NCBI RefSeq assembly: GCF_023554105.1
Contig: NZ_JAMJWE010000005.1
Location: 124,001-188,000, forward strand
DNA from: Brucella sp. 21LCYQ03
GTDB taxonomy: Bacteria > Pseudomonadota > Alphaproteobacteria > Rhizobiales > Rhizobiaceae
DNA length: 64,000 bases
Direction of reading: 5' to 3'
In this document: piece after piece, positions 1 to 8,324 of the stretch
Position numbering within the stretch: position 1 is the first letter of the stretch
How the letters are laid out: each line of letters begins with the position of its first letter
The notes under the pieces: model-generated
What the model saw: only the letters and a program-made list of their open reading frames with translations
The model's database searches: none
What the model was told of the DNA's origin: nothing
Program-made: the position numbers and the translations under genes

Positions 1-955
1 GGAATTCGCGCAGGATCACATGGCCGATCGCCATGGCAAGCGCTGCGTCTGTACCCTGTTTTGGATGCAACCAAAGATCGGAGAACTTTGCTGCCTCCGA
101 ATAGTCGGGCGAAACAACGACCGACTTTGCGCCCTTATAGCGGGCTTCAGTGTAGAAATGCGCGTCCGGTGTGCGGGTCTGTGGAACATTTGAACCCCAG
201 AGCATCAAGAAACCCGCATTATACCAGTCGGCAGATTCTGGCACGTCGGTCTGCTCGCCCCATGTCATTGGCGAGGCAGGCGGAAGATCGCAATACCAGT
301 CGTAGAATGACATGCAGACGCCGCCGAGAAGCGACAGATAGCGCGAACCGGCTGCGTAAGAAACCATCGACATGGCAGGGATTGGCGAGAAGCCAACCAC
401 ACGATCAGGGCCGTAAGTTTTGGCTGTATAAGCATTGGCTGCGGCGATGATTTCGTTGACCTCGTCCCAAGTCGCACGAACGAAGCCTCCGAGTCCGCGC
501 ACTTTCATATAGTCAGAGCGCTTGGCCGGGTCCTGCTGAATTGCAGCCCAAGCTGCTACCGGCGTTTTGAGCGCACGTTCCTTGCGCCAATGTTTCATGA
601 GGCGCGAACGGATCAGCGGATATTTCACGCGATTGGCCGAATATACATACCAGCTATAGCTTGCACCGCGTGGACAGCCGCGAGGCTCATGATTGGGAAG
701 ATCAGGCCGCGTGCGTGGATAATCGGTCTGCTGGGTTTCCCATGTGATGATGCCCCCTTTTACATAGACTTTCCACGAGCAGGAACCGGTGCAGTTTACA
801 CCATGGGTCGAGCGGACAATTTTGTCGTGCTGCCAGCGCTTGCGATACGCATCTTCCCAGTCACGATTTTCAACTGTGGTAACACCATGCCCTTCAGAAA
901 AGGTGCCGACATTCTTTCTGGCAAGAAAGTTCAACCGGTCGAGGAGTAGACTCAT
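1..955 (-). CDS. narG: Respiratory nitrate reductase alpha subunit NarG, N-terminal part (continues beyond the window start)
   Basis: Catalytic molybdenum subunit of membrane-bound nitrate reductase, which reduces nitrate to nitrite with quinol electrons on the cytoplasmic face. About 318 residues are visible. The frame is open to the window edge, so the 3' three quarters of this roughly 1250-residue protein lie outside. The N-terminal FS0 cluster motif is seen as His51, Cys55, Cys59 and Cys94 (HGVNCTGSC, then RGCPRG), the His-ligated arrangement known for NarG. The segment YDWYCDLPPASP matches the region holding the Mo-ligating Asp of E. coli NarG. The ATG at 955 lies 22 bases after the narK stop, so the two are cotranscribed as narK-narG, presumably followed by narHJI outside the window. 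Identification is near certain from the visible sequence. Confidence 0.97.
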   Translation of the reverse strand, partial: MSLLLDRLNFLARKNVGTFSEGHGVTTVENRDWEDAYRKRWQHDKIVRSTHGVNCTGSCSWKVYVKGGIITWETQQTDYPRTRPDLPNHEPRGCPRGASYSWYVYSANRVKYPLIRSRLMKHWRKERALKTPVAAWAAIQQDPAKRSDYMKVRGLGGFVRATWDEVNEIIAAANAYTAKTYGPDRVVGFSPIPAMSMVSYAAGSRYLSLLGGVCMSFYDWYCDLPPASPMTWGEQTDVPESADWYNAGFLMLWGSNVPQTRTPDAHFYTEARYKGAKSVVVSPDYSEAAKFSDLWLHPKQGTDAALAMAIGHVILREF

Positions 956-977
956 AATTTTGTCCTCTCAAATATCT

Positions 978-3722
978 TTAAGCAGCTTTAGTGGCTGGCT
1001 TGCGGTGGTGCTCAACGTCGTAGAGCAGGCCACCTTTTCGGGTGTAGACGGCCCAGGTGATGATCAGGCAGCTCACGTAGAAGATCAGAAATGCCCAGAG
1101 AGCTGCTTCCGGCCCGCCCGTCATGCTGATGGACGTGCCGTAACCTTTCGGAATGAAGAAAGCGCCGAAGGCAGCGATGGCTGATGTAAAGCCGGTGATA
1201 GCAGCAGATTCCTTGCCAGCTTCCAGACGGCGTTGTTCAGCGCTGGCTTTGGGCATCAGACGATCCATTTCCTTCGACATGATCGCAGGGATCATCTGGA
1301 AGGTGGAAGCGTTACCGATACCTGTTGCAAAGAACAGCAGAACAAAAGAAGCGAAGAATCCGGTGAATGCATGTGGTTGATCCTTCATGCCGACAAACCA
1401 GAGCACGCCGCTGACACCGATCATCATCAATACAAAAGCCCAGATGGTGACGCGTCCGCCGCCGTATTTATCGGCGAGCCAGCCTGAACCGGAGCGCGAC
1501 AGGGCGCCAACCAATGGCCCAAGGAACGCGTAATGCAAGGCATTCACTTCCGGGAACAAAATGTTGGTTAACAGGGGGAAACCCGCCGAATAGCCGATGA
1601 AGGACCCGAACGTACCGGTATAAAGCCAGCACATCAGCCAGTTGTGCTTGCGGCGGAAAATGACTGCCTGATCTGCGAAAGATGCCTTTGCCGATGCGAT
1701 GTCATTCATGCCGAACCAGTTGGCGAAGGCCGTGATGATGATGAATGGTACGAAGAAGAAGCCAGCATTCTGCAACCAGAGTGGCGAGCTGCCAGCTTCG
1801 GTAGCGACAAATGCCGGATCACCACCAAGCTTGCCGAAAATGCCAGCGGTAATCACCAAGGGTACGACGAACTGAACGACGCTGACGCCCAGATTGCCAA
1901 GACCTGCATTGAGTGCGGCTGCATTACCCTTCTTAGCTTTCGGGAAGAAGAAGGAGATGTTCGACATGGATGAGGCAAAGTTGCCGCCACCAAAGCCGCA
2001 GAACAAGGCGAGCAGAAGGAATACGAAATAGGGCGTATCTGGATGCTGCACGGCATAGCCGATTCCGATGGCCGGAATTGCCAGTGACCATGTTGTCAGC
2101 GTTGTCCACAGACGACCGCCGAAAATAGGCACCATGAAGGAATAGAAGATACGCAGTGTTGCCCCCGAAATTCCGGGGAGGGCGGCAAGCCAGAATAGTT
2201 CATCCGTGGTGAATCTAAAGCCGACCAGCGGCAGCTTTGCCACGACCACAGACCACACCTGCCAAATCGCAAATGATAACAGCAGAGCCGGGATCGAAAG
2301 CCAGAGATTGCGCTTGGCGATACGCTTGCCCTTTTGTTCCCAGAAAGCTTTGTTTTCTGGTTCCCATTCGGTCAATACGGCATCGCTTTTACGGGTTGGC
2401 TTGAGTTCAACTTTCTTGAGCCCCTGTAATTCTGCGAAAGCTGGAAGCTCTTCAGTTGCCTTGCCCTGTGCGGCGCGTTCCATCTGGCGGATCGACACAT
2501 GCATCCATGCAAACGAGACTGTAACGATCACGAACAACAGCATGAAGCAGCTTGTCCACAAACCCGTGAGATCAAGCAATGCACCAAACAGGATCGGTAA
2601 AATAAAGCCGCCAAGGCCGCCAATCATGCCGACAAGTCCACCGACGGCGCCTACATTTTGGGGGTAATAGACTGGAATATGCTTGAAAACAGCGGCCTTA
2701 CCCAGCGCCATAAAGAAGCCGAGGATAAAGACGGAGACTGTAAAGCCAACCACGCCCATTTCCGCTGTAAACCGCAGGGGGCCATTATCGCTCTGAATAA
2801 TATATTCTGTTGGTGGATAGGACAGAATGAAAGTTGCAACAAGCGCTACGAGGAAGGTCCAGTACATGACCTTTCGTGCGCCATAAACGTCAGACAAATG
2901 GCCGCCATAGGCGCGGAACAGGCTCGCGGGGATTGAGAATGCCGCTGCAATCATACCCGCGTAACGAATATCGACCCCATAAACGTGAATCAGATATTGC
3001 GGTAGCCACAGCGCAAGCGCGACGAAAGCTCCGAAAACAAAAAAGTAATAAAGTGAGAAACGCCACACCTGAACATTTTTAAGTGGTTCAAGCTCCAAAA
3101 ATGCGCTGACAGGCTTTTCGCCTTTGCGCTTGCGTTCGACCTGAACCGGGTCATCGCTGGTCGTGAAATAGAAAACCAGCGCCATGATGACCATAGCTGC
3201 CGCCCAGATTTCGGCAACTGCATGCCAGCCAAAAGCGACCATGACCATGGGTGCGAAAAATTTTGTGACAGCCGAGCCGACATTGCCCGCACCAAAGATG
3301 CCAAGTGCTGTGCCTTGCTTTTCTGGCGGGTACCAGCGCGAAACATAGGCCACACCAACTGAGAATGAGCCGCCCGCAATGCCAACACCCAAAGCCGCAA
3401 TCAGCATCTGTGGATAGGTTGTTGCATAAGTGAGGAAATAGGTGGCTACCGCTGAAATCAGCATCGTGAGCGCGAAAATTGCGCGCCCACCATAGCGATC
3501 CGCCCAAACTCCAAGAATAACGCGTATCAGCGATCCCGTGAGGATCGGTGTGCCAACGAGCAGGCCGAACTGCGTCTCACTTAGACCAAGTTCCGAGCGG
3601 ATTTGTATGCCAATGATTGCGAATATGGTCCAGACGGCAAAGCAGGTCGTAAAGGCGACTGTGCTCATCGTTAGTGCTGTCGTCTGTTTCCGATGGGTGG
3701 TGTCTCCAGCGGCGTGTGGCAT
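978..3722 (-). CDS. narK: Fused double nitrate/nitrite transporter NarK (two MFS domains)
   Basis: Imports nitrate and exports nitrite for the nitrate reductase encoded just downstream. The protein is 914 residues, about twice a single NarK, and consists of two complete major facilitator domains joined by a hydrophilic linker near residues 420-460. Each half carries NarK-type glycine-rich segments (GLVGMIGGLGGFILP in the first half; GFGGGNFASSM and GNLGVSV in the second). Fused NarK1-NarK2 proteins are known from Paracoccus and other alphaproteobacteria; by that precedent one half is a nitrate/proton symporter and the other a nitrate/nitrite antiporter. The ATG at 3722 is chosen over an upstream ATG at 3773 because GGAG lies about 8 bases before it and because the best promoter would place the transcript start near 3758. 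An FNR-type box at 3793-3806 is centred about 41.5 bases upstream of that point. Confidence 0.95.
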   Translation of the reverse strand: MPHAAGDTTHRKQTTALTMSTVAFTTCFAVWTIFAIIGIQIRSELGLSETQFGLLVGTPILTGSLIRVILGVWADRYGGRAIFALTMLISAVATYFLTYATTYPQMLIAALGVGIAGGSFSVGVAYVSRWYPPEKQGTALGIFGAGNVGSAVTKFFAPMVMVAFGWHAVAEIWAAAMVIMALVFYFTTSDDPVQVERKRKGEKPVSAFLELEPLKNVQVWRFSLYYFFVFGAFVALALWLPQYLIHVYGVDIRYAGMIAAAFSIPASLFRAYGGHLSDVYGARKVMYWTFLVALVATFILSYPPTEYIIQSDNGPLRFTAEMGVVGFTVSVFILGFFMALGKAAVFKHIPVYYPQNVGAVGGLVGMIGGLGGFILPILFGALLDLTGLWTSCFMLLFVIVTVSFAWMHVSIRQMERAAQGKATEELPAFAELQGLKKVELKPTRKSDAVLTEWEPENKAFWEQKGKRIAKRNLWLSIPALLLSFAIWQVWSVVVAKLPLVGFRFTTDELFWLAALPGISGATLRIFYSFMVPIFGGRLWTTLTTWSLAIPAIGIGYAVQHPDTPYFVFLLLALFCGFGGGNFASSMSNISFFFPKAKKGNAAALNAGLGNLGVSVVQFVVPLVITAGIFGKLGGDPAFVATEAGSSPLWLQNAGFFFVPFIIITAFANWFGMNDIASAKASFADQAVIFRRKHNWLMCWLYTGTFGSFIGYSAGFPLLTNILFPEVNALHYAFLGPLVGALSRSGSGWLADKYGGGRVTIWAFVLMMIGVSGVLWFVGMKDQPHAFTGFFASFVLLFFATGIGNASTFQMIPAIMSKEMDRLMPKASAEQRRLEAGKESAAITGFTSAIAAFGAFFIPKGYGTSISMTGGPEAALWAFLIFYVSCLIITWAVYTRKGGLLYDVEHHRKPATKAA

Positions 3723-3792
3723 AGGCGTACTCCGACTTGAATACCGTGAAAGGTTTCGATTGCATATATGCAACCTCAGTCAGGTGAATACA

Positions 3793-3806
3793 TTGATCGA
3801 AATCAA
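3793..3806 (-). promoter_or_regulatory. FNR/NarR-type box in the narK promoter
   Basis: TTGATCGAAATCAA matches the Crp/Fnr-family anaerobic consensus TTGAT-N4-ATCAA with no mismatch. On the minus strand a CATATAT -10 element lies at about 3770-3764, giving a transcript start near 3758 and a box centre near -41.5, the normal activating position for FNR-type regulators. Which protein binds (FnrN, NnrR or the adjacent NarR) cannot be told from the sequence. Confidence 0.8.
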
Positions 3807-3904
3807 CGGATGGTGATTCTCAAAGAATATTCAGATGTATTCGCATGTTAATGTGACAAATAGATTTAGTTATTGTCAAGTATTGACCAAATACGGTTGT
3901 TCAA

Positions 3905-3918
3905 TTGATATTTATCAA
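3905..3918 (+). promoter_or_regulatory. Second FNR/NarR-type box, upstream of narR
   Basis: TTGATATTTATCAA is a second perfect match to TTGAT-N4-ATCAA. A TATTAT element at 3947-3952 could be the -10 for narR, which puts the box near -45 to -47 and leaves a very short leader before the ATG at 3965. The box may instead act at a distance on narK, about 150 bases upstream of its start. A separate inverted repeat GTCAA-GTA-TTGAC lies near 3877-3889. Confidence 0.7.
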
Positions 3919-3964
3919 GTATGATAAACTTAAGACTTAAACTTGATATTATAGGTATGGTTTA

Positions 3965-4681
3965 ATGCGGAAAGAAGATATTGATGCACTGCGGAATCTG
4001 CCGCTCTTCGCAGATGTTAATGAAAAGACGTTTGAGCGCATTTTAAGCCCAAGCTTTATGCAGTCATTTCCGCCGAAAACCGTCTTGTTGAAAGAGAATG
4101 AACCTGCCGATTTTCTTTATATAATTCTTGATGGTCTTGTGCTGATGTCGGCAAAATCCAACGAGGGCGAGACAGCACTTGAGATTTTGCGCGCAGTTGA
4201 TGTTTTTATTCTAGCGGCAGTGCTCAATGACGATGTTTGTCTGCAGGCTGCTCAGACACTCACACCGACACGCGTTTTGATGGTTCCATCAACGCTGGTG
4301 CGGGCATTGATGAGCGAAGATGCTGGCTTCATGCGCGCAATTGTTTTTGAAACCGCACGAGCTTATCGGCGTTTGGTCAAAGAATTGAAAACCCAAAAAC
4401 TTCGGAGTAGTGTTCAGCGGCTAGCCAACTGGATTCTGAAAGAAGCGCTTACCAGCGTTGAGCCAGATGTTGTCGTAATTCCTTATGAAAAACGGATACT
4501 AGCGGCGTATCTCGGCATGACTCCAGAAAACCTCTCGCGGAGCTTTGTGAGTCTTGGACTGCATGGAGTGAGTGTCGAAGCATCAACTGTCAGGATCGTA
4601 AACAATGAAAAGCTTAAACGCTTTGCAGCGCCATCGCATCTAATTGATAGTCAGGAGCCTAAGGATCGTCTGTCACGATAA
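3965..4681 (+). CDS. narR: Crp/Fnr-family regulator, NarR-like
   Basis: A 238-residue Crp/Fnr-type transcription regulator with an N-terminal cyclic-nucleotide-binding-like fold (residues about 10-130), a dimerisation helix and a C-terminal winged helix with its HTH at about 178-198 (RILAAYLGMTPENLSRSFVSL). It contains a single cysteine (Cys92) and lacks the N-terminal cysteine cluster of FNR, so it cannot bind an oxygen-sensing Fe-S cluster in the FNR manner. NarR of Paracoccus and Brucella, which activates the nar operon in response to nitrate or nitrite, has this build and sits next to narK. The divergent position and the two FNR-type boxes in the shared intergenic region support that name. 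It could also be another subfamily member, but nar control is the best reading. Confidence 0.8.
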   Translation: MRKEDIDALRNLPLFADVNEKTFERILSPSFMQSFPPKTVLLKENEPADFLYIILDGLVLMSAKSNEGETALEILRAVDVFILAAVLNDDVCLQAAQTLTPTRVLMVPSTLVRALMSEDAGFMRAIVFETARAYRRLVKELKTQKLRSSVQRLANWILKEALTSVEPDVVVIPYEKRILAAYLGMTPENLSRSFVSLGLHGVSVEASTVRIVNNEKLKRFAAPSHLIDSQEPKDRLSR

Positions 4682-4764
4682 TTACGACCGATTTATCTTC
4701 AACTTGAATGACGAGTGGGAATGCTCTCACATGGCCTGATGTGACTTTATAAGGTCTTTGGGGT

Positions 4765-4783
4765 GTTGCTAACGCTGTTCAGA
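4765..4783 (+). repeat. Left copy of a 19-base direct repeat flanking the lrp gene
   Basis: GTTGCTAACGCTGTTCAGA occurs here, overlapping the last codons of the lrp-type gene. A copy with 17 of 19 identical bases lies at 5369-5387 in the same orientation on the other side of the gene. Function unknown: it may be a duplicated regulatory element or the footprint of a past recombination. Confidence 0.5.
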
Positions 4784-5204
4784 CGCTACTGAGGAGAATG
4801 CTTGTTTCGCTGTTCATTACACCCTCAATTGTGCGGACATCACGTAAAGTTCTGTCAAACTCATGCAAGCTGTCAGCGTGTATCTCCGCAACCAGGTCCC
4901 AGGAGCCATTTGTCGTGTGAAGCGTTCGGATTTGTGGGAAGCCTCGAAGTAGTTTTATGACTTTGGTGGTTGAGCGTCCCTGAACCTCAATCAGCATCAC
5001 CGCGCGAATGGCACCATCATCGTAATCTTGTCGAACACGAATGGTAAATCCCAATGCTGCTCCAGTTTCTAAGAGCCGGTCAAGGCGCGCTTGAGCGGTC
5101 CCACGCGACACGCCCAGGATGGTCGCGAGCTTTGACAGCGGCGCGCGTCCGTCTTCTCTTAAAATTGCGATCAGGCGATGGTCCAGTTCATCAAAAATAT
5201 GCAT
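4779..5204 (-). CDS. Lrp/AsnC-family regulator
   Basis: A 141-residue Lrp/AsnC regulator: an N-terminal helix-turn-helix (PLSKLATILGVSRGTAQARLDRL, about residues 22-46) followed by a RAM ligand-binding domain (AVMLIEVQGRS, then LHTTNGSWDLVAEI). Such proteins sense amino acids and control amino-acid transport or catabolism. It is divergent from ctlX, ddaH and an amino-acid ABC transporter, so it probably controls that cluster, perhaps with arginine, citrulline or ornithine as effector (inference). A near-perfect palindrome directly upstream of its ATG suggests autoregulation. Confidence 0.92.
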   Translation of the reverse strand: MHIFDELDHRLIAILREDGRAPLSKLATILGVSRGTAQARLDRLLETGAALGFTIRVRQDYDDGAIRAVMLIEVQGRSTTKVIKLLRGFPQIRTLHTTNGSWDLVAEIHADSLHEFDRTLRDVRTIEGVMNSETSILLSSV

Positions 5205-5210
5205 GACACT

Positions 5211-5231
5211 TTGTATGGTTTAACTATACAA
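5211..5231. promoter_or_regulatory. 21-base palindrome, likely operator of the Lrp-family regulator
   Basis: Two 10-base arms, TTGTATGGTT and AACTATACAA, around one central T form an inverted repeat with a single mismatched pair. It begins 7 bases upstream of the lrp-type start codon and sits in the region shared with ctlX. Size and place fit an Lrp/AsnC-family binding site. Confidence 0.6.
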
Positions 5232-5368
5232 TTTGCTAGTTTTTTTAAATCATACCCAGCATTTTTTTAATTTTAACTGGCTTTGTGTCGGCTTAGTCTG
5301 ATCCTAGGCGGTTGTCGTAAGAAGCGCTGGAATTGGTGGAATTATTTTCGGTAAAATGGTGTGGTTAG

Positions 5369-5387
5369 GTTGCTAACGCCGTTTAGA
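5369..5387 (+). repeat. Right copy of the 19-base direct repeat flanking the lrp gene
   Basis: GTTGCTAACGCCGTTTAGA differs at two positions from the copy at 4765-4783. It lies in the ctlX leader, 80-100 bases upstream of the chosen ctlX start. Confidence 0.5.
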
Positions 5388-5468
5388 TCGACCGGTTTTT
5401 CCTGCTTTTCTGCTCACTTACGAGGCGCGTCGCTTCCTTATTTATTTTTTTCAGAGCTTCGCTTGAAC

Positions 5469-6440
5469 ATGACCAGACCATCCGTACAGACTCCGAAATC
5501 AGCAGTTATGATCCGGCCGCACCACTTCACGCCCAATGCGCAAACCGCGAAGGATAATGCATTTCAGTCAGTTGATGAGCGTCGTTCGACGCTTGCTATT
5601 GAGAAGGCTGCTTTTGAGGAGGTGAGCCGCATGGCGGAAGGCCTGGCACAAGCCGGTGTCACCATTCATCTTTTCGAAGATAAGACCCGTTCTTTGCCGG
5701 ATTCTGTATTTCCGAATAACTGGTTTTCAACGCATTCGGGTGGCCATGTCGCTATCTATCCGATGTTTTCGGAAAGCAGACAGAGAGAACGTCGGCCTGA
5801 TATAATTGAGATGCTCAAGAAAGAGTATCGTGTTCAGGACGTGATTGATTATTCTGGCTTGGAGCGTGATGGGTTTTATCTTGAAGGCACTGGCGCAATG
5901 GTGCTCGATCATATTGGTCGTGTTGCTTATGCGGCGCGTTCTAATCGTACCAATGAAGTCGCGCTTGAGCGTTTTTGTACGCATTTCAATTTTGAGCCGA
6001 TGGTTTTTGATGCCGTTGATGATGCAGGGCGTCAGATTTATCACACCAATGTGCTCATGTGCATTGGTACCGACTATGCGCTCATTGGAACGGACATGAT
6101 CGTTAACGAGGCGCGCAGGCAAGAAATTGTCGAGCGGTTAGAGGAAACTGGTCGGACGGTAATCCATCTTTCACATCATCAGATTGCGGAATTTGCGGGA
6201 AACGCTATTGAGCTTGAAGGCCAGAAGGGTCGGGTTCTGGCACTTTCAGCACGCGCTTTTGCTTCGCTTTCTGCGGATCAGATCAGTGTTATCAAGCAAA
6301 CTGCCGAACCTCTGCCTTTTGAAGTTCCGACCATTGAGCTTGCCGGCGGATCGGTTCGTTGCATGCTCGCAGGCATTCATCTCTCCAGACGTAATACAAA
6401 CGGCATACATCTGCTTTACGAAGCAGCAAGAGCCGAGTAG
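5469..6440 (+). CDS. ctlX: Citrulline-utilisation hydrolase CtlX family (guanidino-group-modifying enzyme)
   Basis: A 323-residue member of the arginine deiminase/amidinotransferase pentein superfamily. Visible family features are the N-terminal RPHHF, the substrate-contact segment VFPNNWFSTH, LEGTGAMVLD, the HTNVLM histidine segment and a C-terminal nucleophile in SVRCMLAGIHLS (Cys298). CtlX proteins hydrolyse citrulline to ornithine; here the substrate is inferred from family resemblance. The ATG at 5469 is preferred to the longer frame from 5361, because the longer N-terminus looks non-family and lies over the leader. No strong Shine-Dalgarno is visible before 5469. The gene is followed 31 bases later by a dimethylargininase, whose product citrulline would be this enzyme's substrate. 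Confidence 0.85.
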   Translation: MTRPSVQTPKSAVMIRPHHFTPNAQTAKDNAFQSVDERRSTLAIEKAAFEEVSRMAEGLAQAGVTIHLFEDKTRSLPDSVFPNNWFSTHSGGHVAIYPMFSESRQRERRPDIIEMLKKEYRVQDVIDYSGLERDGFYLEGTGAMVLDHIGRVAYAARSNRTNEVALERFCTHFNFEPMVFDAVDDAGRQIYHTNVLMCIGTDYALIGTDMIVNEARRQEIVERLEETGRTVIHLSHHQIAEFAGNAIELEGQKGRVLALSARAFASLSADQISVIKQTAEPLPFEVPTIELAGGSVRCMLAGIHLSRRNTNGIHLLYEAARAE

Positions 6441-6471
6441 ATAAGCACCAGTAAAAATGAGGGTACCTTTC

Positions 6472-7269
6472 ATGTCTTCTAACAGACCAGTTTATGAGTT
6501 TAATTCGATCATCGTTCGCGAACCTTCCCGTTCAGTCGTCAATGGCTTGCGCGCTTATGATACTGGAAACCCTACCTATGAAGGCGTGAAGGCTGAGCAC
6601 GACGCGTATATCGATGCCATGCGTGCTGCTGGCGTTGAGGTAACGGTTTTGCCAGCTCTGGAAAATTTCCCTGATTCCATTTTCGTCGAAGATCCTGCAC
6701 TTGTTTTCACACAGGGCGCTATTCTTCTGCGTCCGGGTGCTGAAACCCGTATCGGCGAGACAGCAGAAATCGAACCAACGCTGCGCAGCATGTTTGACAA
6801 TGTGCTTGATCTACCGCATCCGGGCTTTGCCGATGGCGGCGATGTACTCAATACTCAGAAGAGCGTCATGATTGGCCTCTCGGCGCGTACTGATAAAGCA
6901 GGTGCAGCAGCGCTTATTGCCACGCTTGATAAGATCGGCCTTAAAGGCGAAGTCGTAAATACACCTGAAGGTGTACTGCATTTTAAAACCGATTGTTCGC
7001 TGGTCGACGAAGAAACTGTTCTTTCCACTGCGCGTTTGGCTAAGTCTGGGGTTTTCTCGGATCTTCGTCAGCTTATCGTGCCTGAAGGTGAAGAAGCGGC
7101 AGCAAATGCGCTTCGCGTTAATAATGTTGTGATGGTAGGGTCTGACTTCCCGCGGACAATCGAGTTGCTGGATAAGAGCGGCTACAATGTCGTTCCGCTC
7201 AAAACAACGCAAATTGGTAAGATCGATGCCGGGCTTTCCTGCATGTCTCTGCGTTGGTATCGCCAGTAA
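6472..7269 (+). CDS. ddaH: Dimethylargininase (N(G),N(G)-dimethylarginine dimethylaminohydrolase)
   Basis: Pentein-fold hydrolase of 265 residues that converts mono- or asymmetric dimethylarginine to citrulline plus methylamine or dimethylamine. The sequence shows FPDSIFVEDPALV (substrate Asp/Glu segment), FADGGDVL, VLHFKTDCSLVDEETVL with the catalytic His, and the C-terminal nucleophile Cys257 in GLSCMSLRW. Length matches bacterial DDAH. The ATG at 6472 has GAGGG about 9 bases upstream; an in-frame ATG at 6457 would add five residues. The gene follows ctlX closely and ends at a strong terminator, so ctlX-ddaH is probably a two-gene transcript controlled by the divergent Lrp regulator. Arginine deiminase activity is an alternative, but the DDAH-like length and motifs fit better. 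Confidence 0.88.
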   Translation: MSSNRPVYEFNSIIVREPSRSVVNGLRAYDTGNPTYEGVKAEHDAYIDAMRAAGVEVTVLPALENFPDSIFVEDPALVFTQGAILLRPGAETRIGETAEIEPTLRSMFDNVLDLPHPGFADGGDVLNTQKSVMIGLSARTDKAGAAALIATLDKIGLKGEVVNTPEGVLHFKTDCSLVDEETVLSTARLAKSGVFSDLRQLIVPEGEEAAANALRVNNVVMVGSDFPRTIELLDKSGYNVVPLKTTQIGKIDAGLSCMSLRWYRQ

Positions 7270-7276
7270 GTAATAA

Positions 7277-7313
7277 ACGGTTCAGTTCTCTTACGAGACT
7301 GAACCGTTTTTTT
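7277..7313 (+). terminator. Rho-independent terminator after ddaH
   Basis: Ten-base arms (ACGGTTCAGT and ACTGAACCGT) around an 11-base loop are followed by a run of seven to eight T. This closes the ctlX-ddaH unit and separates it from the ABC transporter. Confidence 0.92.
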
Positions 7314-7376
7314 GATAGCATGACCGTCTGATCACTACTCCCAAAGCATGGCGGTTTATAAAAGGAGAACGGGAAC

Positions 7377-8177
7377 ATGCGTAGATTTACAGGGAAAATC
7401 GCCGGTATTGTCGCACTTTGCGCACTGGCAGGCACAGCACATGCAGAAGACGTTTTGCGTCTCGGTATGACGCCAGAACCATATATGCCTTTTACGCAGG
7501 TTAATGCAGCGGGTGAATGGGAAGGGCTTGAAGCTGATCTTTCGCGCGCTTTATGTGAAAAGCTTACTGTAAAGTGCGAATTCAAATCGATGGCGTGGGA
7601 TGGTCTTATTCCGTCGCTGACCGAGAATAAGGTCGATTTCATTATCGGCGCTTTCTCGGTTACTGATGAACGCCGCAAGGTTGTCGATTTCAGCGCGCCT
7701 TATTACACCGAAGGCACTGTCATCGTCGGCCCAAAGTCGGATGAAGAGAAGATTACCGTGGTTGCTGCATCCGATGGTTCGGGTGAGGTGATTGACGCGG
7801 CTAGCATTGATGGCAAGATCGTTGGCGTACAAACCTCCAGCGTTCAGTCGGCTTATATGGGCAAGTACCTTCCTGATGTGTCACTGAAAAGCTATGACAC
7901 CGCAGACAATTCGGTCGCAGATCTGGTCGCTGGACGCGTCGATTATGTTCTTGCTCCAGATCTTTTCGTACAAAACTTCCTGAAGTCCCCACAGGGTGCA
8001 GATTACGAAGTTAAGGTCGTCGCCCCTAAGAACGTGGTTCTTGGTGAAGGCGTTGCCTATGCTATTCGCAAGGATGACAAGGCAACACTCAGCAAGGTTG
8101 ATGAAGCACTTGCTGCACTCGATAAGGACGGAACTCTCAAGACGCTTGTTGATAAGTGGATTTTTGAGAAGAAGTAA
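7377..8177 (+). CDS. Polar amino-acid ABC transporter, periplasmic binding protein
   Basis: A 266-residue family-3 solute-binding protein (HisJ/ArtJ/GlnH type). A signal peptide of about 23 residues ends at AHA-ED. The mature part shows PYMPFTQVNAAGEWEGLEADL, then a DGLIPSL and DEKRRKVVDFSAPYY-like segment, the usual alpha-amino-acid-binding motifs. AAGGAGAAC stands upstream of the ATG. It is the first gene of a binding protein, two permeases, ATPase and M20 hydrolase series. Neighbouring ddaH and ctlX suggest arginine-like, methylarginine, citrulline or an N-acylated amino acid as ligand (inference). An intercistronic hairpin follows, often seen where the binding protein is needed in excess. 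Confidence 0.92.
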   Translation: MRRFTGKIAGIVALCALAGTAHAEDVLRLGMTPEPYMPFTQVNAAGEWEGLEADLSRALCEKLTVKCEFKSMAWDGLIPSLTENKVDFIIGAFSVTDERRKVVDFSAPYYTEGTVIVGPKSDEEKITVVAASDGSGEVIDAASIDGKIVGVQTSSVQSAYMGKYLPDVSLKSYDTADNSVADLVAGRVDYVLAPDLFVQNFLKSPQGADYEVKVVAPKNVVLGEGVAYAIRKDDKATLSKVDEALAALDKDGTLKTLVDKWIFEKK

Positions 8178-8188
8178 ATCGGATCAGA

Positions 8189-8209
8189 GCGGGCGCTTAG
8201 AGCGCCCGT
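8189..8209 (+). other. Intercistronic hairpin between binding protein and permease genes
   Basis: GCGGGCGCT and AGCGCCCGT form a 9-base stem around a TAG-like loop, without a following T run. It probably stabilises or partly attenuates the transcript after the binding-protein gene. Confidence 0.5.
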
Positions 8210-8324
8210 TCGCCGGAGGTATTTTATACGTCTCTGCGGGATTATCTGCACTCCACAATAGGCGAGGGATGCAAGATATTCCGGGCGGCATGGACCGCGC
8301 TGTCTTCTGATCGGATCAAAACGC

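Noticed and set aside
61-949. Plus-strand frames of 119-129 codons opposite narG
   Set aside because: The minus strand reads a clear NarG with all iron-sulfur ligands; the plus-strand frames have no ribosome-binding site or family likeness.
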